Part shown: piece after piece, positions 8,966-21,905 of the stretch
How positions within the stretch are numbered: the stretch's first letter is position 1
Layout of the letters: every line of letters begins with the position of its first letter
Origin: Pararhodobacter sp.
GTDB lineage: Bacteria; Pseudomonadota; Alphaproteobacteria; Rhodobacterales; Rhodobacteraceae
Direction: 5' to 3'
Assembly (NCBI GenBank): GCA_020832665.1
Contig: JAFIEG010000020.1
Span: 1-59,549 of the forward strand
Length of the DNA: 59,549 nt
Translations under genes and position numbers: made by a program
Notes under the pieces: generated by a model
Databases searched by the model: none
What the model was told of the DNA's origin: nothing
What the model saw: only the letters and a program-made list of their open reading frames with translations

Positions 8966-10699
8966 ATGAACAGCCCGCGTTTCGACAAGTCGAAACTGCC
9001 AAGCCGCCATGTGACCGAGGGCCCGGCGCGGGCGCCGCATCGCAGTTATTTCTACGCGATGGGGATTTCCGAGGAAGAGATCCACCAGCCCTGGGTGGGC
9101 GTGGCCACCTGCTGGAACGAGGCCGCGCCGTGCAACATTGCGCTCAGCCGGCAGGCGCAGGCGGTCAAGCATGGCGTCAAGAAGGGCGGCGGCACCCCGC
9201 GCGAATTCACCACCATCACCGTCACCGACGGCATCGCCATGGGCCATGAGGGGATGCGCTCGTCGCTCGCCAGCCGCGAGGCCATCGCCGACACGGTGGA
9301 GCTGACCATGCGCGGGCATTGCTATGACGCGCTGGTGGGGCTGGCGGGCTGCGACAAGTCGCTGCCGGGGATGATGATGGCCATGGTGCGGCTCAACACA
9401 CCTTCGGTGTTCATCTATGGCGGCTCGATCCTGCCGGGGCGGCTGGATGGCCGCGACGTGACCGTGCAGGACGTGTTCGAGGCGGTGGGCAAGCACCAGG
9501 CGGGCAATTACAGCGATGCCGAGCTCGATATCCTTGAACGCATCGCCTGCCCCTCGGCCGGGGCCTGCGGCGGGCAGTTCACCGCCAACACCATGGCCTG
9601 CGTGAGCGAGGCGATCGGGCTGGCCCTGCCCAATTCATCCGGCGCGCCGGCGCCCTATGAAAGCCGCGACCAGTATGGCGAGGCCTCGGGCGAGGCGGTG
9701 ATGCTGTTGATCGAGAAGAACATACGCGCCCGCGACATCGTCACCCGCAAGAGCCTGGAGAACGCCGCGCGGATCGTCGCCTGCACCGGCGGCTCGACCA
9801 ATGCCGGGCTGCACCTGCCGGCCATCGCGCATGAGGCGGGCATCGATTTCGACCTCTTCGATGTCTGCGACATCTTCCACGACACGCCCTATTTCGTCGA
9901 TCTGAAACCGGGCGGCAAATTCGTGGCCAAGGATCTGTATGAAGCCGGCGGCGTGCCGGTGGTGATGAAGGAGCTGCGCAAGCTCGGCCTGATTCACGAG
10001 GATTGCATGACCGCCACCGGCCGCAGCATGGGCGAGGAAATCGACATGGTGGAGCGCGAGGCCGATGGCCGCGTCATCTACCCCGCTGCCAGCCCCATCA
10101 CGAAAACCGGCGGCGTGGTCGGGCTGAAGGGCAACCTGGCACCCGACGGCGCTATCGTAAAGGTCGCCGGGATGAGCGAGGAAGAACAGGTGTTCACCGG
10201 CCCCGCGCGCGTCTTCGAAAGCGAGGAAGACGCCTTTGCCGCCGTCAAGGGGCGCGAATACCGTGATGGCGAGGTGATCGTCATCCGCAATGAGGGGCCC
10301 GCCGGCGGGCCCGGCATGCGCGAGATGCTGGCCACCACCGCTGCCATCAGCGGACAGGGGCGCGGCAAGAATGTGGCGCTGATCACCGACGGGCGCTTTT
10401 CGGGCGCCACGCGCGGCTTCTGCGTGGGCCATGTCGGGCCCGAGGCGGCGCATGGCGGGCCGATCGCGCTGCTTCGCGATGGCGACATGATCACCATCAA
10501 CGCCATCACCGGCGAGCTGTCAGTGGCGCTGAGCGACGCGGAACTGGCCGCGCGCCGCGATGCCTGGGAAGGGCCGCGCAAGACGATCTATTCGAGCGGG
10601 GCATTGTGGAAGTACGCGCAGCTTGTGGGCGGCGCTCGCAAGGGCGCGGTCACCCATCCGGGCGGCGACGACGAAGCCCATGTCTACATGGATCTCTGA
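8966..10699 (+). CDS. ilvD: Dihydroxy-acid dehydratase
   Basis: 577 residues. It dehydrates 2,3-dihydroxy acids in valine, isoleucine and leucine synthesis using an Fe-S cluster. Cluster and active-site motifs are present: [42 protein letters not shown], and the C-terminal [12 protein letters not shown]. The start [16 protein letters not shown] has GGGGAGGAG 6 bases upstream. A perfect CTTGAGTCAAG palindrome (8921-8931) lies in the 186-bp upstream gap and could be part of the promoter or an operator. The gene end overlaps the next gene by 20 bp. Confidence 0.97.
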   Translation: MNSPRFDKSKLPSRHVTEGPARAPHRSYFYAMGISEEEIHQPWVGVATCWNEAAPCNIALSRQAQAVKHGVKKGGGTPREFTTITVTDGIAMGHEGMRSSLASREAIADTVELTMRGHCYDALVGLAGCDKSLPGMMMAMVRLNTPSVFIYGGSILPGRLDGRDVTVQDVFEAVGKHQAGNYSDAELDILERIACPSAGACGGQFTANTMACVSEAIGLALPNSSGAPAPYESRDQYGEASGEAVMLLIEKNIRARDIVTRKSLENAARIVACTGGSTNAGLHLPAIAHEAGIDFDLFDVCDIFHDTPYFVDLKPGGKFVAKDLYEAGGVPVVMKELRKLGLIHEDCMTATGRSMGEEIDMVEREADGRVIYPAASPITKTGGVVGLKGNLAPDGAIVKVAGMSEEEQVFTGPARVFESEEDAFAAVKGREYRDGEVIVIRNEGPAGGPGMREMLATTAAISGQGRGKNVALITDGRFSGATRGFCVGHVGPEAAHGGPIALLRDGDMITINAITGELSVALSDAELAARRDAWEGPRKTIYSSGALWKYAQLVGGARKGAVTHPGGDDEAHVYMDL

Positions 10700-11318
10700 T
10701 CGCCGCGCGCTGACGCTTGGCCTGCTGGCCGCCCTGCTGATGCTGGCGGCCTGTTTCGAGAATGTATCGCTCGAACGCGCCGCCAGCAGGGTGGGGCTGA
10801 CAAGCGGCGGGGCGGGATCGGTGACGGTGCTTGACGGCGCCCTGACCATTGCCGGCCCGGATGCCTATTGCATCGATGACGAGGCCACCCGCGAAAGCGA
10901 CAGGCAAGCCTTCGTGCTGCTGGCGCGCTGCCGGTCGGACCGCCAGCCCAGCCCGGTGCTGAGCGCCACGGTCAGCGGCCATGCCGCACCGGGCAGCGGC
11001 ACACCGGAAGAGTTGCAGCGGCTGGCGGCTTTCCTGGCCACACCGGCGGGACGCGCGCAACTCAGCCGCCGCGGCGAGGCCGGTGATGTGCGCATCGAGG
11101 AGACGCTCTTGCAGGATGGCGCGCTGTGGCTGCGCATCCATGACGAGGGCAACCCCGAGACGCTGCATCCAGCCTATTGGCGCGCTATCATGCCGCTGGC
11201 CGAACGGGTGGTGACGCTCTCGGTGATGTCGGCGCGCGAGCATCCGGTGGGCAGCGCCGCCGAGTTGCAGGCGCTGCGCGATTTCGTGGCCAGCATGCGC
11301 GCGGCGAATGCAAGCTGA
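10680..11318 (+). CDS. Putative lipoprotein of unknown function
   Basis: 212 residues with a lipoprotein signal ([15 protein letters not shown]; lipobox LAAC at residues ~23-26). The mature part has no motif I recognise; segments such as [21 protein letters not shown] and [21 protein letters not shown] suggest a small soluble domain. The start overlaps the last 20 bases of ilvD in another frame, which suggests translational coupling. Location is probably the periplasmic face of a membrane. Confidence 0.75.
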   Translation: MSTWISDRRALTLGLLAALLMLAACFENVSLERAASRVGLTSGGAGSVTVLDGALTIAGPDAYCIDDEATRESDRQAFVLLARCRSDRQPSPVLSATVSGHAAPGSGTPEELQRLAAFLATPAGRAQLSRRGEAGDVRIEETLLQDGALWLRIHDEGNPETLHPAYWRAIMPLAERVVTLSVMSAREHPVGSAAELQALRDFVASMRAANAS

Positions 11319-11319
11319 G

Positions 11320-11353
11320 GGCGCGGGAGTGTCGCCGGGGGTGCTCCCGCGCC
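11320..11353 (+). terminator. Hairpin after the ilvD-lipoprotein pair
   Basis: 10-bp perfect stem GGCGCGGGAG / CTCCCGCGCC with a 14-base loop, directly behind the lipoprotein stop and followed by TTG. It is a possible terminator without a proper T tract. Confidence 0.4.
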
Positions 11354-11419
11354 TTGCCGGTCGCCCTTGCGGGCAACCGCCGCGGCTTGGGCCGGGCCCG
11401 CGCGCTGGCGCGCGCGGGT

Positions 11420-11480
11420 GGGGGCGCTGCCCCCGTCGGCTGCGCCGACTCCCTCGGCGTATTTGGGCAAGATGAAGGAG
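11420..11480. repeat. Composite Rhodobacteraceae intergenic repeat (copy A, + orientation)
   Basis: Order of elements: GGGGGCGCTGCCCCC hairpin, second hairpin GTCGGC-TGC-GCCGAC, then TCCCTCGGCGTATTTGGGCAAGATGAA. The same order recurs at 51283 and, inverted, at 43511 and 58543. It fills much of the 285-bp gap between the lipoprotein gene and the FadH-like gene; the rest of that gap shows nothing codable. Confidence 0.8.
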
Positions 11481-11531
11481 CCCGTCCGGAGCAGGGGGCG
11501 GGCGGGTCTTGCTTTCGTGCCGCCGTATTGA

Positions 11532-13673
<2,142 letters not shown>

Positions 13674-13821
13674 GCAAGGTCATTTGGTGGCGGGCGTGAT
13701 ACGGTTTTGAGAGCAGTTTCACCGCATCATCGCAACTCGCCCGCGTTTCCGAAGGAGAAACTGGCCGCATCCCGGCGCGGTTATGTGCCGGCATCGGCAA
13801 CCCGGCGTTTCGCCACTGGCT

Positions 13822-13849
13822 ACATTCTCGCCGTTAGAGGCGGGAATGT
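13822..13849. promoter_or_regulatory. Inverted repeat upstream of the LysR gene
   Basis: Arms ACATTCTCGCC and GGCGGGAATGT pair at 10 of 11 positions around a 6-base centre. The dyad sits ~115 bp before the LysR-type gene in a 290-bp gap that contains no credible gene. It could be a binding site for that regulator (LysR proteins often repress themselves) or an RNA hairpin. Confidence 0.45.
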
Positions 13850-13963
13850 GCACAATTTCATGCAACACGTCCGAGGAAAGCCCGGCGGGTTCCACATTCG
13901 CGCCCGAATTGGAGGCTCTAAAAGGAGCAGCCGAAATTAACGATGCTTCTTCATGGGTGCGAC

Positions 13964-14869
13964 ATGGATCGACTGACGGAAATGGAAGCTTTCGCCACGG
14001 TAGTTGACCAGGGCGGCTTTACCGATGCCGCGCGAAAGATGGGGATGTCGAAATCCGCCATTTCAAAGCATGTTTCATCGCTGGAAGCACGGCTCGGCGC
14101 GCGTCTGCTCAACCGGACCACCCGCCGCGTCAGCCCCACCGAGATCGGGCTGGTGTATTACGACCGTGCCCGTCGTGTTCTCAACGATGCCGGCGAGGCC
14201 GACAGCATCGTCACCGCGATGCAGGCCGCGCCCTCGGGGCTTTTGCGCATGTCGGTGGTTACCGATTTCGGCGTCGCCTTGCTTTCGCCGGTGCTGGATG
14301 AATTTCTCGCCCAATACCCCGAAATCAGCGTCAACATGGTGCTCAAGAACCGCTATGTCGAGCTGATCTCGGAAGGGTTCGACCTTGCCATCCGTGTCGG
14401 CGAGTTGGAGGATTCGAGCCTGCGCGCGCGGCGTATCTGCGAATCCACCCAGCGGCTGATCGCCGCGCCTTCCTATTTCGAACAGCATGGCCGGCCCACG
14501 CGCATCGACGAGTTGACCGAGCACCGGCTGTTGCATTACTCGAACCAGTCCAGCGCCAATGTCTGGAAAATCATCGCCCCCTCGGGCGAGGAGCGTCAGG
14601 TTCGCGGCACCGGATGGCTGACGGTCAATGACGGGCAGTCGCTGCTCAACGCCGCCATCAAGGGGCTGGGAATAGCCTATCTGCCCAGTTATCTCTATCA
14701 CAAGGCCATGGCCCAGGGGCTGGTGGAGGATGTCATCCCCGACCTGCCCCGCTCGACGCTGGGCATTCACGCCGTCTATCCGCCCGGCCGCTACACCCAG
14801 CCCAAGGTGCGCTCCTTCATCGATTTCCTGGTGGCGAAATTCGCCGACAAGGGCCCCGACTGCTGGTGA
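13964..14869 (+). CDS. LysR-type transcriptional regulator (CrgA-like subgroup)
   Basis: 301 residues. The N-terminal winged helix-turn-helix (MEAFATVVDQGGFTDAARKM, SKSAISKHVSSLEARLGARL) leads to NRTTRRVSPTEIG, characteristic of the CrgA/AaeR/DmlR subgroup. The C-terminal periplasmic-binding-like effector domain runs from ~residue 90 (GLLRMSVVTDFG). MDRLTEMEAF at 13964 is chosen as start; an ATG seven codons upstream is possible. It follows fadH in the same direction and converges on addA, so its target is not evident from position. Confidence 0.93.
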   Translation: MDRLTEMEAFATVVDQGGFTDAARKMGMSKSAISKHVSSLEARLGARLLNRTTRRVSPTEIGLVYYDRARRVLNDAGEADSIVTAMQAAPSGLLRMSVVTDFGVALLSPVLDEFLAQYPEISVNMVLKNRYVELISEGFDLAIRVGELEDSSLRARRICESTQRLIAAPSYFEQHGRPTRIDELTEHRLLHYSNQSSANVWKIIAPSGEERQVRGTGWLTVNDGQSLLNAAIKGLGIAYLPSYLYHKAMAQGLVEDVIPDLPRSTLGIHAVYPPGRYTQPKVRSFIDFLVAKFADKGPDCW

Positions 14870-14875
14870 CTTCAT

Positions 14876-14897
14876 CGCCCGCTGAAACACGCGGGCG
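14876..14897. terminator. Hairpin between convergent lysR and addA
   Basis: CGCCCGC / GCGGGCG, 7 bp with an 8-base loop, in the 56-bp gap between the two stop codons. No T tract on either side; weak evidence. Confidence 0.35.
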
Positions 14898-14925
14898 CCG
14901 GCATGACGGGCAGTCTCGCCCCTCA

Positions 14926-17900
14926 TCAGTTCAGCCCCAGCTCATGCGCCGCGCGCGCCAGCGCCGGTTCCATGAGCGCCGTATCGAGTGGCATCAGCCG
15001 GGCGGATGAAGTCCACAAGATCGCTGTCTCGATGCGCCGCGCGGGATAGATCGCGCGCAGCAGATGCGCATAGGCCGCCATCTGGCGCAGCAGTCCCTCG
15101 GGGGTATCGGCGGCGGTTTCGGGCACCAGCCGGTTGCTCTTGAAATCGACCGCCAGCACGCGCTCGGGCTCGACCAGAAGCCGGTCGATGGCGCCCCAGA
15201 GCGGCCGGCCCAGCCAGTCGCCGCCCAGCGCGGCCTCGGCCAGCACCTCGGGCGCGAACAGCCACTCCAGCGACGAATCGTTCAGAATCGCCATTGCCTC
15301 AATGATGCAGGCGAGAGCCTCGACCTCGGGCGCGTCGAAAGCGGCCAGCAGGGCGTTTGCCTGCTCAGGCCAATCTCCGCGCGGCAGCGCCGGCAGATGC
15401 TCGAGCAGAAGGTGAATCATGGAACCGCGCGCCAGCGCCAGCGCAGTTTGAGCCCCGCCCTCGCCGGGCAGCGCCTTGGCCCCGCCCAGCGCCGAGGGGC
15501 TGAGCGCAGCCGCCGTGGGTGGTGTGGCCACCGCCGGCAGGTCAGCGGGCGCCGCCGGGCCACTGCTGGCCCCGCCATCCGGCGCGGCGGCGGCGGGCCA
15601 GTCGCCATGCGCGTAATGCAGCCCCTGCCCTGCCGGCGTCTCGCATGCCACCGCGCCCAGCGCCTGCATCGCTTTCGCTACTCGCTCGTGCCAGCTTGCA
15701 CCACTATCGGCCTTGCCGGCACCGGCGACGATCAGCCATTGCCGGGCACGGGTGAGCGCCACATAGAGCAGTCGGTCGCTTTCTTCCGCGCGCGCGCCCT
15801 TGGCGGCATCATCGGCCTCGCGCTGCGGCGACGGGGCATCATCCTTGCGCCCGGCGCGCAGGATCGGCACGCCCCCGGGCGCGGTCAACGCCGCGCGCTC
15901 CTGATCGACCCGGTCGGCGGTTTCGGGCAGCACCACCACCGGCGCCTCCAGCCCCTTGGCGCCGTGCACCGTCATCACCCGCAGCCGCCGCCCCGCCCCC
16001 TCGACCTGGCGCTTGACCTCGACATCGCTGGCCGCGAGCCAGGACAGAAAACCATCAAGCGAGGGCACATGCCCCTCCTCGAAACGCAACGCCAGATCGA
16101 CGAAAGCCTCGATCGCCTCTTCGGCCTCGGCGCCGAAACGCGCGCGCAGCCGGCGGCGGCCGTCATGGCGGGTGAGCAGACGCTCGACCAGTTCATAGGG
16201 GCGCAGGAAATCGACCTGGCCCAGCATGTCGGACAGCATCGCCGCCACCTGCCCGCCCGAAGCGCGCACGCGCTGCCACAGGCTGGCCGCCCCGCGCCCA
16301 TGCGCCAGCCGAAACAGCGCATCCTCGCTCAGCCCGATCAGCGGCGAGCGCAGCGCCTGGGCCAGCGCGAGGTCATCCTCTGGCAGGGCCAGAAAGCGCA
16401 AGAGCGCCACAATATCCTGCACCGCCAGTTCCTCGCCCAGCTTCAGTCGGTCGGCGCCGGCAATTTCCAGCCCCTCGGCCTTGCAGGCGCGGATCAGCGC
16501 GTGAAACAAGAGCTTGCGCCGGCGCACCAGGATCATCACGTCGCCGGCATGCATCGGGCGCCATTGCCCGCCATCAAGAATCGGTTCGCCGCTTTCGATC
16601 ATGGCGCGCAACTCGGCGGCGATGGCGCGGGCGAGCTGGATCTCGTGATTCTCGCTGCTCGGCCGGTCGAGCGGATCATCCCATTCGCCCTGCTCGGCCC
16701 TTTCGGGGGGCGCGATGACGGGCCACAGCGTTACTCGCCCGGGCAAATCGGGGTGAAAGGCCATGTGCTGCGGCGCCATGCCCAGCCCCCCGGCGGCGCC
16801 GGCATCGGCAAAGCAATGATCGACCAGCCGCAGCACGGCATCGGATGAGCGGAAGGAATGCTGGAGCTCCATGGGGTTGAGCCGCTGTCCCACGCCCGCA
16901 AGCCCCTCGGCGAAAGCCTCCTGCATGTGGTCAAACCCGCGCAGATCGGCGCCCTGAAAGGAATAGATCGACTGCTTGCGATCACCCACCACGAAAATGG
17001 TGCGCTTGCCCTGCCGTGCCCCCTGCCCGGCGGTAAATTCCTGTGTCAGGCGCTCGATCACCAGCCACTGGCCGGGGCTGGTGTCCTGCGCCTCGTCCAC
17101 CAGGATATGGTCGATACCGCCATCGAGCTTGTAGAGCACCCACATCGCCACATCCGGGCGCGACATGAGACGCTGCGCGCGGGCGATCAGATCGTCGAAA
17201 TCCAGCCAGCCGCGCGCGGCCTTGGCGGCATCGAGTCGCGGCAGCCAGGCGCGGGCGAAGGCGTGCAGCGCGGCGCTGCGCTCGGCCACTTCCAGCGCCA
17301 GGCGGCGGGGGCGGGCATCGGCCAGCCGGTCGGCCAGCGCATCGAGCGCGGCGATGGCATCGGCTGGTAGCGACTGGCGCAGAACCTTTGTCGGGATCTT
17401 CGCGGCCTTCGAGCCGAAGGGCGCCTTTGTCTTCGCGCCAAACAGCAGCCTCGCCTCGAGATCGGGCAGGACGCGCCGGCTCGGTGGCTCGCGCAGCAAC
17501 GCCAACGCCGCGCCCAATTCCGGATCGCCGCGCTTGTCGCTGCCGCTGATCGGCGTCACCAGCGCCGTCGCCATATCGGCCTCGCCGCCGGTGAAAACCT
17601 CGGCGAGAAGCGCCGCCTCGTCGTAGCCCGGCGGCAGGCCCAGAAGCGCGTGCAGATCGGGCATGGGCGTGCCGGGGGCAAAGGCATCGCGATGGCGCCC
17701 GATATCGGCCAGCAAGCTGCTCAGCCGGTCCTCGCCAATTGCCGCCGCCAGCCCTTCCAGCAGCGCCGCCTCCTCGTCCTCGGCCATCTCGTTCAGCAGC
17801 TCGGCCTGCAACTGCGCCAGGCTGCGTTCCTCGATCTCGGTGAAATCGGGCGAGACCCCGGCCTCGAGCGGGAAGCGGCGCAGAAGCGCGCTGCAAAATG

Positions 17901-18285
17901 CGTGGATGGTCTGGATCTTCAGCCCGCCCGGTGTCTCGATGGCGCGGGCGAAAAGCCGGCGCGCGCGCGCCAGCACCTCGGCGCCGTCGGCACCATCTTC
18001 GCCCAACGCCGCCAGCGCACGGGCCAGGCCTGCGTCATCAAGCATCGCCCATTCGCCCAGCGTGGCGAAAAGGCGGTTTTGCATCTCGCCGGCGGCGGCC
18101 TTGGTATAGGTCAGGCACAATACGCGCTGCGGGTTAGCCCCGCGCAGCAACAGCCGTGCCACGCGGTCGGTGAGCACGCGCGTCTTGCCCGAGCCGGCAT
18201 TGGCCGACAGCCAGGTGGAAAGCTCAGGCGCGGCGGCGTCTATCTGGCGCTGTGTGGCCTCGTCGAAAACGATGTGCTCAATCAT
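14926..18285 (-). CDS. addA: Double-strand break repair helicase-nuclease AddA
   Basis: 1119 residues. UvrD-type helicase subunit of the AddAB complex, which resects DNA ends for RecA. Walker A is STWLSANAGSGKTRVL near residue 30; helicase motifs include LDFDDLI, HILVDEAQDTSPGQWL, VGDRKQSIYSFQGAD, VMTVHGAKGLEAPVV and LLYVALTRARQWL. The C-terminal RecB-like nuclease shows VLAVDFKSNRLVP (Asp-x-Lys). Its start overlaps the end of addB by 8 bp. The thioredoxin gene I would expect downstream in relatives is absent; lysR lies there instead. Confidence 0.97.
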   Translation of the reverse strand: MIEHIVFDEATQRQIDAAAPELSTWLSANAGSGKTRVLTDRVARLLLRGANPQRVLCLTYTKAAAGEMQNRLFATLGEWAMLDDAGLARALAALGEDGADGAEVLARARRLFARAIETPGGLKIQTIHAFCSALLRRFPLEAGVSPDFTEIEERSLAQLQAELLNEMAEDEEAALLEGLAAAIGEDRLSSLLADIGRHRDAFAPGTPMPDLHALLGLPPGYDEAALLAEVFTGGEADMATALVTPISGSDKRGDPELGAALALLREPPSRRVLPDLEARLLFGAKTKAPFGSKAAKIPTKVLRQSLPADAIAALDALADRLADARPRRLALEVAERSAALHAFARAWLPRLDAAKAARGWLDFDDLIARAQRLMSRPDVAMWVLYKLDGGIDHILVDEAQDTSPGQWLVIERLTQEFTAGQGARQGKRTIFVVGDRKQSIYSFQGADLRGFDHMQEAFAEGLAGVGQRLNPMELQHSFRSSDAVLRLVDHCFADAGAAGGLGMAPQHMAFHPDLPGRVTLWPVIAPPERAEQGEWDDPLDRPSSENHEIQLARAIAAELRAMIESGEPILDGGQWRPMHAGDVMILVRRRKLLFHALIRACKAEGLEIAGADRLKLGEELAVQDIVALLRFLALPEDDLALAQALRSPLIGLSEDALFRLAHGRGAASLWQRVRASGGQVAAMLSDMLGQVDFLRPYELVERLLTRHDGRRRLRARFGAEAEEAIEAFVDLALRFEEGHVPSLDGFLSWLAASDVEVKRQVEGAGRRLRVMTVHGAKGLEAPVVVLPETADRVDQERAALTAPGGVPILRAGRKDDAPSPQREADDAAKGARAEESDRLLYVALTRARQWLIVAGAGKADSGASWHERVAKAMQALGAVACETPAGQGLHYAHGDWPAAAAPDGGASSGPAAPADLPAVATPPTAAALSPSALGGAKALPGEGGAQTALALARGSMIHLLLEHLPALPRGDWPEQANALLAAFDAPEVEALACIIEAMAILNDSSLEWLFAPEVLAEAALGGDWLGRPLWGAIDRLLVEPERVLAVDFKSNRLVPETAADTPEGLLRQMAAYAHLLRAIYPARRIETAILWTSSARLMPLDTALMEPALARAAHELGLN

Positions 18286-21280
18286 CGCTGCCCTGCCCTA
18301 CCGGGATGGTTTCGGCCTCGTCGGTGACCTCCCACTCGCCCAGCCGGGCCAGCCCGTCATAGGGGCTTTCATCGCTGTCGGCCTTCATCGCGCGGCGCGC
18401 GGTGTAGCCCTGGCAGGGGTCGAGATAATTCTCGATCAGCTTGACCAGCCGCTTGCCATGCTCATCAAGCGATGCCGGGCTGACATCGGCGGGCGAGATA
18501 TCGAAACCGGCGCCAAGCCCGACAAAGGCCGCCTCGGCCACCGGCGCCGCGCCCAGCCTGGAAAAAGCGCCGGCCTCGGCCATCATCGCCAAGAGTATCA
18601 ACTGCTTGTCGAAATACTGCTGCTGCTTGGCACTGGGAAGCTGGCCGGTCTTGTAATCATAGATCGCCAGCGCGCCATCAGGCAGGCGGTCGATGCGGTC
18701 GGGCTTGCCGACAAGGGTGAAGCCCGGCGGCGTCAGCGTCAGCGCACCCTTGACCTCGGCCAGCCCCGGCTGACCCTCCAGCGCGGCGTTCCAGCGCGCG
18801 AAATCGGCGGCGCTGCTCGCCAGCCGCGCCAGCCAGAAATGCCGCACCGCCGGGGCGGGCACCTCGGCGGCCAGCCTTTCGGCGGCCATGTGCAGAAGCG
18901 TCGAGGGTGCTGCCGGCGTGCCCGGCGGATGCGCCAGCACATAATGCTCAAGCAGCCGGTGCAGCACGGTGCCGCGCAGCCTGGCATCGGGCGCGGGCGC
19001 AAGCGGGTCGAGCGCTTCGAGCCCCAGCACATGGCGGGCATAGATGTGAAAGGGATCGCGGATCAGCTGCTTGATGGCGGTCACCGGCAATTCGCGCGGT
19101 CGCGCCTTGGCGGGCGGGGCCGGCGCCGGGCGCGGGTTGCGGGTGCCGATGCCGGGCGGCAGGGCGCGCGTATCGGCCTCGATACCAGCGGCGGTATCGA
19201 GCCAGTGGCGCCCGCGCGCGCGCATTGCATCCAGCGCTGCCCTGCCGCCCTGCTCGGGCAGCCCGCCCACAAGGTTGAGCAGGCGGTTGAGCCAGCGCGC
19301 CGGCACCGTCTCGGCCTCAGCATCGCGGCGCGCGCGGCTGAGCACCACGCGCGGGGCGCAGGCGGCGTGCTGGAAATCATGCGCGGCTAGGCCGATCTGG
19401 CGCTCGGGCAGCAACAGCCCGGCCTGAAGCCGCATCTGCCGGTTGAGCCAGGGATCAGGCGTTGGCAGAGCGGGCCATGTGCCTTCGTTCAAGCCACCCA
19501 GCACCACCAGATCGGCGGCCAGCTCGCGCGCCTCGCGGATGCCGTGGATGGCAATCAGCGGATGTGCGGCGACGCTCTCGCGCAGCGCCTCGGCTCCCAG
19601 CAGCCGGTCGATGAGCGCGGCATAATCGAGCTGCGCCATGCTGCCGCCATGGGTGGCCTCGGCGGCGAGATCGTCAAGAACGGCGCGCGCGGCCTCACCC
19701 GGCGCTTCGCGCCACAACGCGCCGCTGGCCTCTTCGGCCTCGCCCTCATGGGCATCAGCGCCGCGCGCCAGATATTCGGCCAGCGCGCGATGCCGTTTGA
19801 GCCATTCATCCAGCGGCGCCTCGCCTGATGCCGGCGCCTGCGTCAGCACCGGCTCCAGCCAGCCGGCCCAGCGCTGGCGCGCGGCGTCTTTTCCCGCCCA
19901 ACGCGCCATATCCGCGGGCGCCGGCTGCGACAGGCCACGCCGGCGCAACCAGTGTTCGAGATCGCGCGCCAGCAGCAAGTGTTCCCCCCGCCCCGCCCCG
20001 CTATGGGTGATCGGATGCTTGAGCAGGATCAAGAGCGCCTCGCCCGAGGGCGGCCCGGCCATGAGCGCCGCCACATGGCGCAGGAACCGGCCCGAGGCAC
20101 TGAGCGAAAGCGGCCGCCCGGCGCTGTCATCGGGGCGCAGATGCCAGCGGTCAAGCGCCGCCGTCACCTGCCGCGCCAGCCGGCGGTCAGGGGTGACGAG
20201 CACCGCGCGCTGGCCGCGCGCCGCCGCATCGCGCAGCGCCAGCGCGATCGCCAGCGCCTCGGCGCGCGGCGTCGGTGACTCGATCAGCGAAAGGCCCTCG
20301 GTGGCCGCCAGCAGGTCGCCCAGGCCCGGCCCCTCGGCGCGCCAGCGATCGGTCACCGGCGGCGGGTGCAGCGCCATCGACACCAGCCGCGCGCGCGCCG
20401 GTGCGGGGCCATCGGCGCCGCTCCAGCGCGCCACATCGCCCGGCGCCAGAGCCAGCGCGCGCAACAGCGCGGCGTGGCGGAATTGCGGATGATCCTCGCC
20501 ATGCAGCGCATCGTCGAGGCTTTCCCAGATATCGGCCGGCATGTCGAAATCGAAGCCCGGCAGCACCGTCGCGCCCTGCGGCAGGCGCGCCACGGCGCGC
20601 ATCAAGGCCGCCGTCGCCCCGCGCGAGCCGGTCGAGCCCACCACCAGCACCGGATGCGCCGGCGGCGCTGCCTGCCAGCGTGCGATCACTGCCTCGACCG
20701 CCAGGCGCTGGCGGCGCTGCTCGTCGGGTGCGGCATCGGGGCCAAGATAGCGCGCCACCAGCCGCAGGAAGCCCAGCGCGCGCGCCCAATGCGCGGAATG
20801 CTCGGATACGTCCAGCCCGTCGAGCGCGGCGAAGGGCACACCTTCGGCCTGCATCTCGTCCATCAGCGCGGCCAGGCTTTCGGCCAGCGAAAAGGCGGCG
20901 GCGCGTGGCGCAAGGTCGGGCTCGGCCTCGATGAGCCGGCGCACGAGCTGCGCCAGTTCCAGCCGCCGGCGCAGCGAAGGGGCCGGGGGCGGCATGATCT
21001 GCGCAGGCGGCGGCTGGCCGGGCTGCCAGGCGATGGCAGGGTCGGTGACCGGCTTGAGTTGCGGCAAAAACCCCGGGCCGGTGGCCAGCAGTGCTTGCCG
21101 CAACCAGCCCAGCATGCCGGCAGAGTTGGTGATGATCTCGATATTCGCCATCGCCTCGGGCGGCTGGCCGGCAAGGCGCGCGCGCAGCCCCTCGGCCAAC
21201 CGCGCAGGGAAATCGGCGCCCGGTGGCTCGGCAAAAAGGCGCGGGCCGGCGGCGGGGCTAAAAAAATGCGTCTCAGCCAT
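18278..21280 (-). CDS. addB: Double-strand break repair protein AddB
   Basis: 1000 residues, second subunit of AddAB. The start [18 protein letters not shown] (21280) is preferred over an ATG five codons upstream because it matches the alphaproteobacterial N terminus and gives an 8-bp overlap with tsaE. The helicase-like body is inactivated as usual for AddB. The C-terminal nuclease domain has [20 protein letters not shown] followed by [11 protein letters not shown], supplying the metal-binding Asp and catalytic Lys. It is translationally coupled both to tsaE and to addA. Confidence 0.96.
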   Translation of the reverse strand: MAETHFFSPAAGPRLFAEPPGADFPARLAEGLRARLAGQPPEAMANIEIITNSAGMLGWLRQALLATGPGFLPQLKPVTDPAIAWQPGQPPPAQIMPPPAPSLRRRLELAQLVRRLIEAEPDLAPRAAAFSLAESLAALMDEMQAEGVPFAALDGLDVSEHSAHWARALGFLRLVARYLGPDAAPDEQRRQRLAVEAVIARWQAAPPAHPVLVVGSTGSRGATAALMRAVARLPQGATVLPGFDFDMPADIWESLDDALHGEDHPQFRHAALLRALALAPGDVARWSGADGPAPARARLVSMALHPPPVTDRWRAEGPGLGDLLAATEGLSLIESPTPRAEALAIALALRDAAARGQRAVLVTPDRRLARQVTAALDRWHLRPDDSAGRPLSLSASGRFLRHVAALMAGPPSGEALLILLKHPITHSGAGRGEHLLLARDLEHWLRRRGLSQPAPADMARWAGKDAARQRWAGWLEPVLTQAPASGEAPLDEWLKRHRALAEYLARGADAHEGEAEEASGALWREAPGEAARAVLDDLAAEATHGGSMAQLDYAALIDRLLGAEALRESVAAHPLIAIHGIREARELAADLVVLGGLNEGTWPALPTPDPWLNRQMRLQAGLLLPERQIGLAAHDFQHAACAPRVVLSRARRDAEAETVPARWLNRLLNLVGGLPEQGGRAALDAMRARGRHWLDTAAGIEADTRALPPGIGTRNPRPAPAPPAKARPRELPVTAIKQLIRDPFHIYARHVLGLEALDPLAPAPDARLRGTVLHRLLEHYVLAHPPGTPAAPSTLLHMAAERLAAEVPAPAVRHFWLARLASSAADFARWNAALEGQPGLAEVKGALTLTPPGFTLVGKPDRIDRLPDGALAIYDYKTGQLPSAKQQQYFDKQLILLAMMAEAGAFSRLGAAPVAEAAFVGLGAGFDISPADVSPASLDEHGKRLVKLIENYLDPCQGYTARRAMKADSDESPYDGLARLGEWEVTDEAETIPVGQGSDD

Positions 21281-21800
21281 GGCGCGCCTTCTCACCTGCC
21301 GGCACTACCCCCGCCACAGCGCCTTGCAGGTCCAGCGCCGCCAATCGCTTCCGCCATGCCCCGCTGCCAGAGAGAAAGGCCACCTCGCGCCCGTCCTTGC
21401 CCCCCGGCGCATGCGCAAGGCGCAGCGTCAGCGCGCCTTGCGGGCGGGCGCTGCCCAGCCGCTCGGGCCATTCGACAAGACAGAGCGCGGTTTCGAATGC
21501 CTCTTCCAGCCCCAGCTCGATGGCCTCGTCAGGGTGGCCCAGGCGATAAAGATCGGCGTGCCAGATATCGAAACCGGGCCCGTCATAGAGCTGCACCAGC
21601 GTGAAGGTCGGCGAGGGCACATCCTCGGGCTCCGGCATCAGCGCCTGAATGAGGGCGCGGGCGAAATGGGTCTTGCCCGCGCCGATCGGCCCCTCCAGCA
21701 GGAGCACATCGCCCGCACCCAGCGCCGGCGCCAGCGCGAGGGCAAGCGCCTCGGTGGTATCGGCACCGGGCAGCGCAAGGGGCGGGTGAACCTGTTCCAT
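21273..21800 (-). CDS. tsaE: tRNA threonylcarbamoyladenosine (t6A) ATPase TsaE
   Basis: 175 residues. P-loop ATPase that resets the TsaBD complex during t6A37 synthesis. Walker A is [19 protein letters not shown], followed by [12 protein letters not shown], then [21 protein letters not shown] and LVEWPERLG, all TsaE signatures. The start [12 protein letters not shown] (21800) is favoured; MLAAMEQ four codons upstream is possible. First gene of the tsaE-addB-addA operon. In relatives, sugar kinase and nucleotidyltransferase genes usually sit between tsaE and addB; here they are missing. Confidence 0.95.
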   Translation of the reverse strand: MEQVHPPLALPGADTTEALALALAPALGAGDVLLLEGPIGAGKTHFARALIQALMPEPEDVPSPTFTLVQLYDGPGFDIWHADLYRLGHPDEAIELGLEEAFETALCLVEWPERLGSARPQGALTLRLAHAPGGKDGREVAFLSGSGAWRKRLAALDLQGAVAGVVPAGEKARHG

Positions 21801-21905
21801 GGCAGCCAGCATAATCGGCGCATGCGGCCTTGGCGATGGGCTGGCAGGCGAATTTCGCTGCCGGCAGGCACTTGGCGGGACAGGCGAAGCGGGACATCCT
21901 GCGGG

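Noticed and set aside
13707-13940. 77-codon frame between fadH and lysR
   Set aside because: No ribosome site and no coding-like pattern; it overlaps the 13822-13849 dyad and is better seen as regulatory DNA.
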